A stretch of DNA of 64,000 nucleotides from Platycnemis pennipes (lineage: Eukaryota; Arthropoda; Insecta; Odonata; Platycnemididae): NCBI GenBank assembly GCA_933228895.1, contig OW121848.1, positions 82,169,470 through 82,233,469 of the forward strand. Direction: 5' to 3'. Under the pieces are notes generated by a model. The model saw only the letters and a program-made list of their open reading frames with translations, ran no database searches and was not told where the DNA came from. Positions 1 to 10,965 of the stretch are shown piece after piece. Both the position numbers and the translations under genes were made by a program. Position 1 is the stretch's first letter; each line of letters opens with the position of its first letter.

Positions 1-57
1 GATCGCTAATTTCATCGGATACTAATCGGAACTATTCGAGAATTCGAGAACTAATGC

Positions 58-232
58 CGGCTGTGGTGGCCAGGGCTATAATACATTGGCACTGCAACCC
101 GAAAGATCGTGGTTTCGAATCCCACTCAGGTCACGGATGCTGCGTTTGACTTAGGATTAAGACCTTAGGTTAGACGATGTGATTTGACCTTAGCTGTTGG
201 AGTACCTAAAACCGATGCCTACGTGAGCACTA
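58..232 (+). repeat. tRNA-derived SINE copy (head plus body)
   Basis: An RNA polymerase III B-box-like word, gtttcgaatcc, lies at 112-122, one base off the GGTTCGANTCC consensus. An A-box-like stretch (tggtggccaggg) lies about 45 bp upstream, so the head looks like a decayed tRNA. The body downstream contains gctgttggag at 193-202. The minus-strand copy near 57.4 kb has the same word at nearly the same distance from its own B box (71 versus 72 bp), which supports a shared SINE family. The ends are uncertain because I could see no target duplication or tail. It is not a functional tRNA because the arms do not pair well. Confidence 0.6.
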
Positions 233-514
233 ATTTATTTGAATTATATCAATTACCTACATTACAAGTTTTGATATCCTTGAAAAATATGGCAAATGCC
301 AAATTTGACCTCTGATTTCATTGCTATTCCCTCGTGCGTCTTTTCATTCCAGCACAGAGAAAACCATCTTCGTGTAAATGAATTTTTCGAATTTTTTTAC
401 AAAATTCGTGGCAAGTTAATTCAAAGAGGGCGAATAGACTTTAGGGCCGTCAATCGTGAATGATTTATGTACAAATAGGTTAAAAGGCAGGGGAAAAATA
501 TTCCTTGCCATAGA
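233..514. other. AT-rich DNA, nothing recognised
   Basis: The sequence is AT-rich without internal repeats, long open frames or recognisable sites. A short T-run near 390-400 is the only low-complexity feature. Confidence 0.6.
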
Positions 515-551
515 TGCTTGGTGTCATCCATTCAGGGGAACCCTTGACATG
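515..551 (+). repeat. Dispersed direct repeat, copy 1
   Basis: This stretch begins tgcttggtgtcatcc and ends in catg. It matches 1099-1138 at most positions, including a shared ttcagg and gaac in the middle. The two copies are in the same orientation, about 584 bp apart, and flank the first GC-rich island. The origin is unknown; it could be an old local duplication or two copies of a short dispersed repeat. Confidence 0.45.
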
Positions 552-965
552 TCTCGCCATCGATATTCGGCCGTCGTATTCAGCTGCCTTTCGCACGAGC
601 TTCGGCCGGGGCAGTTGGCGAATCTTGCGGGCCTTCTCCGTCGTGATCCAACCTGCTCCCAACCGATGCGCACCCCCTCGCGCGTTTCTCATTCCGACTC
701 CCTCGCCCTCTTTCCATCCCTTGTTTTGTTACCTGTCACGCTCCACACCGTACCCCATCCCTCCACTCACTCTTCAGCCCTCTCTTGAACAGGGGAGAGT
801 ACTCGCGGCGAGAAGCCGTATTCATTATTTCCTCAATCCGAACCCCCCCCTCAATGTGTCAACCTTCCCTTGTGTCCTTTCAATCCCCCCACCCCGCCCT
901 ATCCACTCCATCGCGCGACTCTTGGCTCGAACCATTTACTCCGCAGCGCGGAGTGTGCAACACGC
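552..965. other. GC-rich, pyrimidine-rich island 1
   Basis: This island is CpG-containing and pyrimidine-rich on the + strand, with C homopolymers near 843-850 and several CCCTC/CTCTC blocks. Overlapping open frames on both strands (for example 514-1149 on +) have Ser/Pro/Arg-rich translations and no domain I recognise, as expected where stop codons are scarce. It is possibly regulatory; no promoter element is convincing. Confidence 0.5.
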
Positions 966-1098
966 AAGGGAATGCATAACAGGATACAAGCCCCTCTATT
1001 TTTTTTTAATTCTCTATCTCATTGCCCCGAGTATTGTTGCGCGTTCTGAGGGGATAATCCCTATTTTGAAGGCGGTCTTGAAATCTCTCGTTATTACA

Positions 1099-1138
1099 TG
1101 CTTGGTGTCACCCGCCTTCAGGAGAACTCATTTCCATG
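1099..1138 (+). repeat. Dispersed direct repeat, copy 2
   Basis: This copy begins tgcttggtgtcaccc and ends in catg. It is the second copy of the repeat at 515-551, diverged by several substitutions and a small insertion. Confidence 0.45.
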
Positions 1139-2599
1139 ATTGTAATTAATTCATTATTCATGAGTTTATCCGGCGGGCAAAAAGGATTCAGAATGTTCTT
1201 TGTATGCCGGATGAGTTCCCTGGAAATCGAGTGCGCTCAGCTCTGCATCCCAACTTCTACATGCAAGCCAATTTGTCCCTTTGTGCTATTTTAGCTCTGA
1301 GCATATTTGCCGCGCGCAACTAATGATAAGTGAATGGAAATTGTTTCATCTGAGCAACATTTTGTTGCCGCCTTAAATTAAATGTAGAAATACCCCATGA
1401 TGGTTGTTGTTTTTGTTAATTTGAGAATGGGAAATGAGAATATCTAAGCTGTAGGGTTGACTATATTGGTTGCAGTGGTATAATTGGGTATTCGGATTCT
1501 TCAACTTCCTAGGTATTTAGGCGCCTTTTAACGTAATGTCGGTGAAGTTCAATCTAACACTTCATTTATGCTCCCAAGGGACAGAATTCGTTCTAATTAC
1601 CATGAAAAGTGTATTTAAGAAAATTAAATGTTGGAAATCCCTTCGATGTTCGTCCACTCTACATGGTTCGACTAATAAGTGCTATACTTGTGCTTTCCTG
1701 GAGAAGTAACCCGATGTTTGTGGTCGCATGAACAAAACCAGATGAATGGCATAAGTCCTGTTTCCTAATTTTGTGCTTTAACACTGACTGAACGTGACTG
1801 TACTGAACGCGAAGTATTATGAATCACCGTGCAGATGTACTTGCGGGGGTCGTCGATAGGGGCATCGCTGAAGCTACGATGAATCTTTCAGCCTCTTGTC
1901 ATTCCCCTCTTTAATCCTTATGTTGCCATGATTCTGACCAAAGTTTCCTGAGCCTTGTGACTTAGCATATATCTTTCTCCCAATTCCATCGTTATACTCT
2001 TTTTATCTCTTGCCCCTCAAAAGTTTGTACATCAAACAAGGCACTCCCGCTCGTGCTCTTGTCGCATTGGAGTTTCCCCCTTCTCAATTCTCGCTTGGCA
2101 ACTCTAGATTGTTTACCCAGCGGTGCCTCCCGGATTTCCACGGTTTGCCGTTCTCATCTCATCTGCTCGTTCTCTCGAGTGGTCTTATTTTCAGTTCTCA
2201 GGTAGCAGTTCCATCCCTTTTAAAATATTTGTTGGGCATCGTAGCAGTTGTATCCATTAGAATGCATAACTAACATTTTTCTAAAAAGTAATGGCTCTGT
2301 ACCTTTCAGCTGTTCGTAGGTAATGCTTGAAAGGTGATCTTTCACCCCCCTGCTGAACACCCTCGCGGTGGCTCGCAGGTAGAGGTAGTGTACCCCAGTA
2401 ATGTCAGTAAAATGTAAGGAGATCGTTTCGTGTTTGAATGCGATACCGAGTGTGCTGCAACACGAAACATATCACTGCACGGCTGATGGTGCTAGTTTCC
2501 TGGTCGAAAACTTTGCGAGTATATTTTTATCCCGGGGATCCAGGAGCGTGAGCCCTTCGAAGAGCAAAGCTGTTCGTGTCGGTTTGGGTTTGCGAAGGG
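1139..2599. other. AT-rich DNA, no gene recognised
   Basis: This is ordinary intergenic-looking sequence. Open frames at 2010-2273 and 2401-2607 (+) have no recognisable motif, no codon pattern different from their surroundings and no supporting splice context. I treat them as chance. Confidence 0.55.
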
Positions 2600-3036
2600 G
2601 CAAGTGAGGGCCGGGGCATCAAGCACACGAGTCCTTTGCGCGACAAATCGTGCGCACACTTCCTCGTCGTGTCGCTCGCCGCCTTAGGCAGCCCCTCTCC
2701 CTCCCGGGAGCCCTGTCTCCTCGTCTGACCCTCGGTCCACGAGCCCACTCACGCACCCCTTACACCCTACCCGTTGTGCCGCCTCCTGCCCGGCACACTT
2801 GACCGCGTCACGGAGCACCCACCGTCACGATACACTCCGTCGCCGCCTTTCCGATGTCGGCAGTGCCCTCTCTCGCTCCCTCCCTCGCCTCTTTCACACT
2901 TGGGTGTATTCAAAGCGTGCGCTCGGGTCAATCCCGCATGCGAGAGGAGCTTGGGAAGGACGAGGAGGGTAAATGCCGGAAAATGAAGGGACGCGTGAGG
3001 AAGGGAAGGGAGGACATGAAACGCGAGGATTGGTGA
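2600..3036. other. GC-rich island 2 with polarity switch
   Basis: From about 2650 to 2905 the + strand is pyrimidine-rich, with many CCCTC and CCTCGC blocks. From about 2935 to 3035 it turns purine-rich, with repeated GGGAAGG, GAGGA and AAGGGA. CpGs are frequent throughout. This outward purine polarity recurs in the island near 17.4 kb. Short frames on both strands translate to low-complexity sequence and are not called as genes. Confidence 0.5.
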
Positions 3037-4189
3037 CGGTGAAGTCCGAAGTTATTCCGGCGGAATTTAAGAAATCTTTATTCTATTGCCTTACTGAGAA
3101 TGAGGATGGCTATTGAAATGTGTTAAAAGCAATCTGGGATCACTTTTCTGTGTAAAGACCGGAGTTTGCTCATTAGAGTCTTCAAAAAATGATGATGTGC
3201 TAAATGTGTACCTTAATTGTTCCTCTGTTTTTCTTTCATTTGTATGTGCGCATTAAAAATGGAATTTGTGATGCGCAGGAGTAGTTTTAGATCGTTGAGT
3301 CGGTGTGGGAGCGATAAACGATCATCTCTTGTTTCCGTACTTTCGTTAATAGATGCGCGAAGTAAAAATCTTGGTGCCATTTACGGCTGAAAGAAACCTT
3401 TCGATTACTTTTTGTTGGATTATTGAATAATAGCGACATTATGTTACCTCATGGAATCTTAATTTACCATTATGATCAATACGCATGTAGGTTTGTCTTT
3501 GTTGGGTGTGATATCCTATTGTAAGTTGTTCATTTTCATGTGGCATCTGCGTATCAAGCAAACGAATATTCCAAGAAAACAGTCATTTCATATAACTGTA
3601 ACAATTGTATACTTTTCCTGAAGAGTAACCTAACATTTCAGTAAAATTCCACTAATATGCTAATAATTTACGAGCACATTGACAGTGTCAATTCCATGTC
3701 TCATGCTATACGTGTCAATGTTCATCATGCATCCTACTAAATTGAGCCTAGTTCAATCCTTTCGAAAATGGGCGATTCCCGTATTCATAGTGTAAATTAT
3801 ATTTCCAAAAGTATCGAATTCGGTAGAAGGCTCAAGTCATGATATAATTATATTCAGTAATCTTCCATTACACTTCGTTGATGTGATGTAAAGTTACGAT
3901 TTTCATAAAGACCAGATCATGTGTCCTGAAAGGTGTTAAAATTATTATTGTGGCTAATTCAGGGAAATAAATTTATATGAAAGCAATTTAGTAGTGTAGA
4001 AGAATATTAATCCATTTCATTTAGTCTTTCGCCAGCAGAATTATATTTATTTCATGTTGGTTCATTAATTTCACTTTTTAATAGAAACGCGCTTTCATAT
4101 CCTAAATTATTAGGTACATTATCATTAATTCACCTAATTCCGTCGAAAAAAACTTTCATTATTGCTTATCTTCAGGCTGAATCGTTATT
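3037..4189. other. AT-rich DNA, nothing recognised
   Basis: The sequence is uniformly AT-rich with no open frame above 60 codons. I see no tandem repeats, terminal inverted repeats or RNA-gene signature. Confidence 0.6.
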
Positions 4190-4480
4190 GGCCGGAATTC
4201 CCCTCATTGCTAATCCACTTTCATTTCCACTCGTGAACCTCGTGGCCTGTCTCCTTGAGAAGCAGGCCCGTTTTCACGCTTGCAGTTTTGACACGCTCAA
4301 TTGATCATTGGGGGAAGCGTTAACGGCACGGCTAAGTAAGTGTCTTTGCGAAAGAGAGGAGCCGACTCACGCGTGTTAGGTTTCCTAAACGGCGCCGGGC
4401 GAACGCAGAAGGTGTGAAAAAGTTAGTAGGAAAGTAAGGGGGAGCGCTGCCGAGGGAACGCCTCAAGTTCCTTACTGGTA
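4190..4480. other. Weak GC-richer patch
   Basis: Base composition rises here, with CpGs around 4365-4460 (a run of ggcgccgggcg near 4392). Unlike other islands it lacks a strong pyrimidine bias or microsatellite. No gene was recognised. Confidence 0.4.
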
Positions 4481-7295
4481 TTTCAGTGGCCGTTGTGTTA
4501 CACAATGCCTTCCATATGTGCAGCAGATTAAATATCCAACTCGCCTCATTTCGAGCACGATTTAGTCCAAGATACTGATGCTAACGTGTAGAAGTTGGCT
4601 AATTTAATCGCAGCTTCTATAATTCATTATAATTTAACTCATTTTGCTGCGGTTTTCTTATTTCTCCGCGTCCGATTTTGCATTTCGGGCTACAAAATAA
4701 TACTGTTAATGTAAGGCTCTTCTTGTAATTGCTGATCTCAGAAATAATTATTACTCTTAATTAGAATAATTTTATTTTCGGATTTCTACTGGCTGCCAGT
4801 GATATGCCAAAAGTATCTAATAGGAAGATTTCTGGGGAAATTGTTGAGATGTGTTATCATTTCCACTTCGATGCGAAAAATCGTAACTAGTTAGTGGATT
4901 TTCATACCTATATCATTGGAATATGAAGGCTGATGTGGTGAAGATCTGTGACATACTCCTTCCTAATACCCACTATGCAGTGCATGTGTTCCGCGTTGCA
5001 TGTTTTCCATTCTTTTCACTCCTATAATGGCTTGATTTATTCAGTTTTATGAACAGTAACTTTCTATTTTAAGTATTTTTAGTCTTCCAGGAAGCAAAAA
5101 TGATCATCGTGCATGACTGCACAATCTGAATTCAGTATGAATATCTATTTTACTTGATTTCTGTTCAATATTTCATCATTAAAAGTTGAATGCATACAAC
5201 TGTCATGCAATTTTTTTGTTTACGGAAAATTTTCTTATTATTTATTCCATTTCAATTTCATTCAGTAGAGGGAATACTGTCGAGTAGTTATCATATTATT
5301 CTACGTATAGCCAAGTATAACCTCTTGTCTCAGAATTAATTTAATGACCCTGTGATGGAATTTATGATCATATTTATAAAATTTAGAAAGTCAGGGTGAA
5401 TCTTCTTTTATTAAAAGGCTTCCAAAACGCATTCGTATTTGCAATTGATGACAGTTATCGTTATGTTCTTATGAATCCGTTTATTTTCTTTGAGGAGTAC
5501 GAAGGGTTCTCTTAATGCGCGGCAAAAAACTCATTCGCGGATGAGATTTAATCTGAAACAGCAAACTGAAGTCTCTTTAAAAGTGTGAATAGGGAGTTTC
5601 ATAACTCGGCTGTGGTGCTGACGGCGTCACGAGAAATCCATAGTTGATTTTTCTTTCCGTCTCAGTGCAGAGAGCGTATTACTTTGAGGCAGTTTTCACA
5701 GCAGCAAACTTCAATACGTAACCATTGTGTCTGGTAGTATGCGCGCGCTACTCGTTACAATCAACTTGATCGATATAGTCGCTTTTTCCCGCTCCGACAC
5801 GGCTAGCTGTACCTCATTAAGGCTTGAGCGATAAAATGCATCGGCGATTTTTTTCCTTTTTGATCGCTAAATAACGATCGTATATTCAGTTCATTTAGAT
5901 AAGCATTCAAAGTCAGAGAATGATGTTTATATCGAAGGATTGAATAATTATTTTTTCATATTTTTAATGTTCTTGCGTATTTGTGCCATTACTCTTCGTC
6001 ATGTCGAAAATTAATAAGTTAAGAACGAGTACTGTTCTAAGAAGAATGTTAGCTCAAATGAAGGTGAAGAGGTTTATAATTAACTCACTGTCAACCTAAG
6101 GGAAATTTTCAGCTGCACACCTGCAAGAAGAGATTAGAGGATGCATTATTTAATGCAATGATGCAATGCAATGAAGAGGCTCAATGCATCAATGTTCAAA
6201 AAGAGCTCAATGAAGCTAATGATGTTGATGCAAGCGCCCTTATAATATATAGTATTAAAATAGTAAATAATAGCATGAATTATATTCTATTAATATGATA
6301 CATGAAACGTCATTTGCCTTTGGACATTATACGAAAATAACGGTCGAAGGTATTGAGGAGATATTTAATTTTAATGATTGTGTAGTACATACGTGTCAAT
6401 CATTCAATATGCGTTCATTTCTTATTTTGAAAGTAGGGGTGAGGCATCAATACCTCGTTCGGCGACCACAGGTAGAACCCCAGCCTTTATGCGCTCTTGA
6501 ATTCAATAAAAGAAATAAAAGATCAGCAATGGAAGTTTTAACTGTTTTACTTATCATTTTTTCACTGCTATTTGTGATCGAGTGAACCTTCGATCTAATT
6601 CTGTAATTTATCGAAAATATGTGAATGGAAATATAGAAAAATTTAGCAAATAACTCTTGAAAATACATATTTAGGTTGCATTCATATCACCCCTTTTTGG
6701 AATCTTAACTGCCCATAGGTCGGAGAGATCGAAAAAATTACTGTGTAGGCGTTGTTGAGGGTAGGAAAACTTTTAGAGGAGTCCACAAAGTATGGAATGG
6801 AAAGAAGTTAGGTGATTCGTGAATTTCATTCCCTCATTATCGTACGCTAAAAAATGTGTCTTGTCTTCGAAGATCTTGGGTTAAGATTGGATTAAGGAAC
6901 TGTATAAAGCAATATTATACAGTGATAACATGCTTTCTCGGAGTTTCCTAATTTTTTTTGGAAAGTCGAAACACTTCGGTGAATATGGAAGGATAAATCA
7001 ATTGAGAAACCCTGGTTAAAGAATGTTATTTATACTAGGTACGCGGTGTGTACTGAGGTCATCTGCTTCTCCTCTATGCATAAGAATTGTTCTTAGAGCT
7101 TTTCAACCCCTGTCAAGGTGGCACTAACATCAAGCAATCTTCCTCAATTATAAGGAAAGATTTATTTGACTCAGCTCTCCCCTCTAATCTCTATCTTATA
7201 AATACTTCTCTTTAAATCGATATTCGATCAAATGTCTTCATATATAGTTCATATATTGAAGCTTTCGCGGCTCATGTTGATACGTATGTTATTCC
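4481..7295. other. AT-rich DNA with one short-word repeat cluster
   Basis: This is mostly featureless AT-rich sequence. Around 6140-6230 the words ATGCA, TGCAATG and AATGCAT recur many times in a degenerate array. The open frame at 6295-6585 (+) shows no known domain and has the composition of its surroundings. A stretch at 6793-6812 resembles miR-1 but has no hairpin (see rejected items). Confidence 0.5.
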
Positions 7296-7474
7296 GGTGT
7301 GCCGCGTATTGTTCAGGTATTGCCCTGACGCGACGTTTCGTGACATCTGCTGGTCACTTCCTCAGAGGAATGTGAAGTATTGCATAGGCAACGAGGACCT
7401 CATATCCCTCTGAGGAAGTGACCAGCAGATGTCACGAAACGTCGGGGCAATACCTGAGCATCACGCGGCACACC
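7296..7474. repeat. Foldback element with hammerhead-like motif
   Basis: Long arms at 7296-7368 and 7407-7474 are inverted copies separated by a 38-bp loop, with a few mismatches and an indel. Each arm read outward from the loop carries CTGAGGA, an extra A, GTGAC, an 8-base loop, GTCAC, then GAAAC and GTC. On the + strand CTGAGGA is 7410-7416, the two stem halves are 7418-7422 and 7431-7435, and GAAAC is 7436-7440. CTGANGA plus stem plus GAAA is the hammerhead ribozyme core; bases before and after could form a 4-bp stem I. The extra A and lack of a stem III loop make activity doubtful. Hammerheads are known in Penelope-like retroelements; membership here is inferred. Confidence 0.7.
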
Positions 7475-7522
7475 CGAAAGACATTCGTGTTTTCATACAT
7501 ATAATTTTTCTCTTCTGAATCC

Positions 7523-7720
7523 TCAATACATGTTCCATGTACCAAATGCGACGCCATCCTTTTCCTTTCTTCCCATTAACTTTTCTCTCAACGATTGTTT
7601 TCGTAGGCCATCATCTCTCAAGACATGGCCGATTACGTTTCCCCGTCTTCTTTTCAAAGTTTTCAGCAGTCTACCATTTTTATAGCCTTTCATATTAGCG
7701 TAGCTATTTCTCCAGTGAGC
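7523..7720 (-). pseudogene. LINE fragment: C-terminal end of an endonuclease/reverse-transcriptase ORF
   Basis: The minus strand reads open for about 65 codons and ends at a TGA at 7523-7525. It includes RLLKTLKRRRGNVIGHVLR, which matches the conserved LLKTLKRRRWNWIGHVLRHDG-type segment after the reverse-transcriptase domain in arthropod endonuclease/reverse-transcriptase non-LTR elements, as I know the family. Upstream domains are missing, so this is a truncated dead copy. The clade (RTE/BovB-like) is tentative. It lies 48 bp from the foldback element at 7296-7474. Confidence 0.75.
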
Positions 7721-7769
7721 TATCTACTATTTTCAATAAGAGAAATTGATTGTACATATATACGCATTA

Positions 7770-7806
7770 CGTGGACCCATATACATTGATTGTATATGCG
7801 TCCACG
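7770..7806. repeat. Short inverted repeat
   Basis: The 15-bp arms cgtggacccatatac (7770-7784) and gtatatgcgtccacg (7792-7806) are complementary except for one base and are separated by 7 bp. The word attgattgta occurs just before each arm, so the structure may have arisen by a local inverted duplication. Confidence 0.6.
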
Positions 7807-8039
7807 GGTTCTTAATTTTAGCCTTCATCACTGGAATCACTTCAGATGCCCGTCGTATTTACTCCAGAGATGATGCGGTATCTAATTAAGAAATATGTGC
7901 CTAATTAAAAAGCTAAAGCCGTCTATTATCACAGGCAAAGAGCTAAATTTCCTACCAGGGAGTTGGTAAAAGTAGTTACGCTGCATGGCGAGTGTTCACA
8001 ACCCATTATTTTAGGTTAATTCCGTGGCGAGGATTTTAT
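7807..8039. other. Unremarkable spacer
   Basis: Mixed-composition sequence with no recognisable feature. Confidence 0.5.
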
Positions 8040-8350
8040 TGAACGCATGAATTCGGGGTAGCAGGGGGCGCTAGAGAGGTGGCGGGGTGGGGGTGAGTGG
8101 TGTGTCGGTGGGAGTGGGAGGCTGCAGCGTGGATGAGGGGAGACGGGGGAGGTGGTGGGGGAGGTTTGGGGAGGGATGACGGTGGGGGGGGGGGATCTAC
8201 GGCGGCGCCGGAAAAAGAGATGGAGGGAGGTTGTGCACGGAGCGCAGTCAAGGAAATTGATCGATCCCGGGTCTTCAGTTACCCAGGGTCCTCCCTCCCT
8301 CTGGGGCTACTTGCTCCGCTTCCGCTTGCTGACGCTCACGTGAATTGCAG
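8040..8350 (+). other. G-rich island 3 with G-quadruplex motif
   Basis: From about 8058 to 8194 the + strand is extremely G-rich. Runs of four or five G at 8137-8140, 8145-8149, 8157-8161 and 8168-8171 are separated by loops of 4, 7 and 6 bases, which satisfies the usual intramolecular G-quadruplex pattern. An 11-G homopolymer follows at 8184-8194. After about 8275 the + strand turns pyrimidine-rich. Open frames on both strands here give Gly- or Pro/Ser/His-rich translations, so they are composition artefacts. Confidence 0.7.
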
Positions 8351-9074
8351 GCTTTCGTTCCCGAATCATCTTGAGGGTTCACATCGAGAGAATTCGTCGC
8401 CCATGTGATTTTTTTAATTCCACCCTTCAGCCAGACTAAAAGTGCTGCTTTACTTTCCGCTGTCACTCTGAATCGTTCTTCCATACCTGGATATTCTTTT
8501 ATTCCTCCACGCGTCTATGTGTAGATTATCAGTAATTTGTCCCTTTTTAAAAAGCAGGCGTAGTATGTGGAGGGTATCATATAAATTTTGCTTTTATTCT
8601 GACTCTGCGTTGTTCTAAAATGCTTCATTTATAAAGTACACCTCTAATGTTTTATTATCGCTTACTCCTGATCGCTAGAATCTATCTTTATGTATTAGCG
8701 GTTTCTGTACGGACTTTAACGCAAACATATAATTTATGTGTTCTGGGAGGGGAATTCAAAGTGATATCTGGAAGATTATAATAAATCTGTCTCTAAATAA
8801 CTACCTACTGCATAACACAGTGCATTATTATGAATGATTCATTAGTTTGAAGAAAATTGAATATTTTCGTTTCATTTATACTTTCAATGCTACGAATCTT
8901 TCTTTAACTTCTTTCACTTGCCTCTAACACTTTCACAATTAATTACCTTGTATCCGTTTTATTTTTATATATTTTGGATTTACACTCCTTGTATTCGTAT
9001 ACTTTAAAATATTTCCGTTATTATCACTTTCATTTTTATTTTCAATTCCTTTGAATGGTGTTTATATGGATAAC
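8351..9074. other. AT-rich DNA, nothing recognised
   Basis: AT-rich sequence with many T-rich runs and no repeat or gene signature. Confidence 0.6.
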
Positions 9075-9300
9075 CAAAGCCAACAGCATATAATCTGAGA
9101 CCTATATTTCCTCGAATTGCCTTTTTTGTGGCTCTACTATCCCAATCAAGGTGGTTACTGGGTTGAAACGTGAATCACATGCAAATCTGCTTTTGTTGTG
9201 AGTTAGGTTCACTCTGCGTAGTTTGGTGTGCCTCAGAGTGCTGCAGGATTTGAACCCGGAGTCCTTGGAGTAGGCTGCGATATCTCTCGCATGCCTCAAT
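9075..9300 (-). repeat. tRNA-derived SINE-like copy
   Basis: On the minus strand a B-box-like gggttcaaatcct lies at 9245-9257 within a tRNA-like context. The word gctgttgg at the far end (about 9080-9087) recalls the module seen in the SINE at 58-232, but at a different spacing, so shared family membership is uncertain. No tail or target duplication was identified. Confidence 0.4.
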
Positions 9301-10299
9301 AATTTCCTCCGTTTTTAATTTTAAATCATCCTTAAAATAAGTTCGAAAAATCAAATTGGCTTAGAGAGAAATGGCTTTTCCTAAAAAAATTCAAATATTC
9401 CATTCTAATAATTACCTTGTAAATAAAGTAGGCTTTATGTACTCCCTTTCTAATAAATTTGATCGCCTTAGGGGCTCTAAGTCTCGCGGTATAAAAGCCC
9501 TCGGAATGTCAGGAAGACCCCCAACTATGTGCGGGTTGTGAAAGTTTAGGAGGCAGTAATAATTGTGCGCGAGACAGCATATGGCCTTGCCTGTAGCCGC
9601 ACCAAGTGCATGTGAGCGTATGCGGTAACACTTGGGTGGTCATATCTCATACACTCTGCTTGGTTAATGGAGGATTAAGAACTGCAAATTCTCTTCAGAA
9701 CGGTTACAATTTAAACAGTGCAGAAGTAACGGTGGTATAAATTGTATTACTCGAGTTTGGCAAGTTTATTCCAACAAAAAACCCAAGAATTATTTAGCCA
9801 ATTTTGCATTGGATTTTCTATGGCTAATGTATGTTTATGATGTGTTCAAGAGTCAGGTTTTTTTCATATCTTAGGAGTGGGCTATGCTTGATTTTTATAG
9901 AAACATGATGAAAAGGGGCTTTAAACCACGCCTTCATGAAAGCCTCTAATATTCCCCTTAACTTGTATTTCATCTGCTTTTATAAAATGTGGGAATGCTA
10001 ATATTTTAGCTGTTTCTGCGAAAATTATTATTTTTTCTTAATTACTGGTATTAACACATAAGTCTCAAACACCTATAATCAGCCAGAAAACTATGGAAAA
10101 GACGTTTATTAATTGTACTTCACGGATGGAGAAAAAATTACATAGTTCAAATCGCTGACTCAAGAATTATTCCTTCTGATGTACGTTCGTAACTTCATGT
10201 AATTATTTGTCACCTGCATGAACGGTACGCTAGTGGTTTGTCATGCAGCAAAGCAAAATCCGTAGCCGAGTTCAAATATTCCGGTCTTGCCCTTCTTTC
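9301..10299. other. AT-rich DNA, nothing recognised
   Basis: No open frame above 60 codons, no repeats and no RNA signature seen. Confidence 0.6.
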
Positions 10300-10965
10300 A
10301 AGTACCTATATCAACCTCTCTGCATTCATAAGTGATTATGTGTCCTCGTTCCCCTGTGCCCGCTCGCCTACATCCCATTAAAACCACGAAAGAACCTACC
10401 AACCTTTTCCTTTTCGTAGCCTTCTCCCATAACTCTTGACCCCTCTTCTTTCGTCCCCACGAATTTTTTCTGTAGCTTTCCCGCACTTTTCTTCCCCCAC
10501 CCCTCTCCGTGCCCTCTCATTTTAATCTGATTTCCACTCACCCTCGCTTGAAAGATACTAACTCGATTAGGATCGGAAGCCTCTCCTTCACGCTCTTGAG
10601 CCAACACACAGACCGTTCGCTACTCTCTCTCTCTCTCTCCCCACCTCCTTCCCTCCCTCTTTTCTCTCCTCTCGTCATCACTGTTGATTGTTGAGTTCCG
10701 CTGATACGCGACGGTCTGCCGTTTGAGCCTCCCTCCATTAAGTACTGGTCTTCCGCCGTGGGAGTCTTGAATTCCCACGTATCGGGATCGTAAATTTCTG
10801 AGGAGGAAGAACACCGTGGCATTCTTTCTGCCGTTTCACATTTGCTCTATCCGTTTCCACACCCGCATGCAAGCCTGCGTGGGCGCAAACTGGAAGCTCT
10901 CTGGGGGTAGAAATTTGATGACCGTGGGAGTGGCTGTCCAATCTGAGAAAATGTCTCCAAAACAT
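10300..10965. other. Pyrimidine-rich island 4 with (CT)n
   Basis: The + strand is pyrimidine-rich from about 10300 to 10690 with a (CT)n tract at 10622-10640, then more balanced GC-rich sequence to about 10930. Six short open frames overlap on both strands, with frames such as 10538-10822 (-) reading through the microsatellite as Glu/Arg repeats. None has a recognisable motif, so I read them as artefacts of low stop density. Confidence 0.55.

Noticed and set aside
1..4. The window begins with GATC, which could mark a Sau3AI/MboI clone end
   Set aside because: A 4-mer at an edge has a 1 in 256 chance and no vector sequence is present.
6793..6812. A stretch matching miR-1 at about 17 of 20 positions (TGGAATGGAAAGAAGTTAGG)
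   Set aside because: The seed region has a substitution (G for T at position 8) and there is no precursor hairpin or miR-1 star sequence nearby, so it is probably a coincidence in purine-rich sequence.
7926..7933. The miR-2 family seed TATCACAG
   Set aside because: An 8-mer with no further match to the mature sequence and no hairpin.
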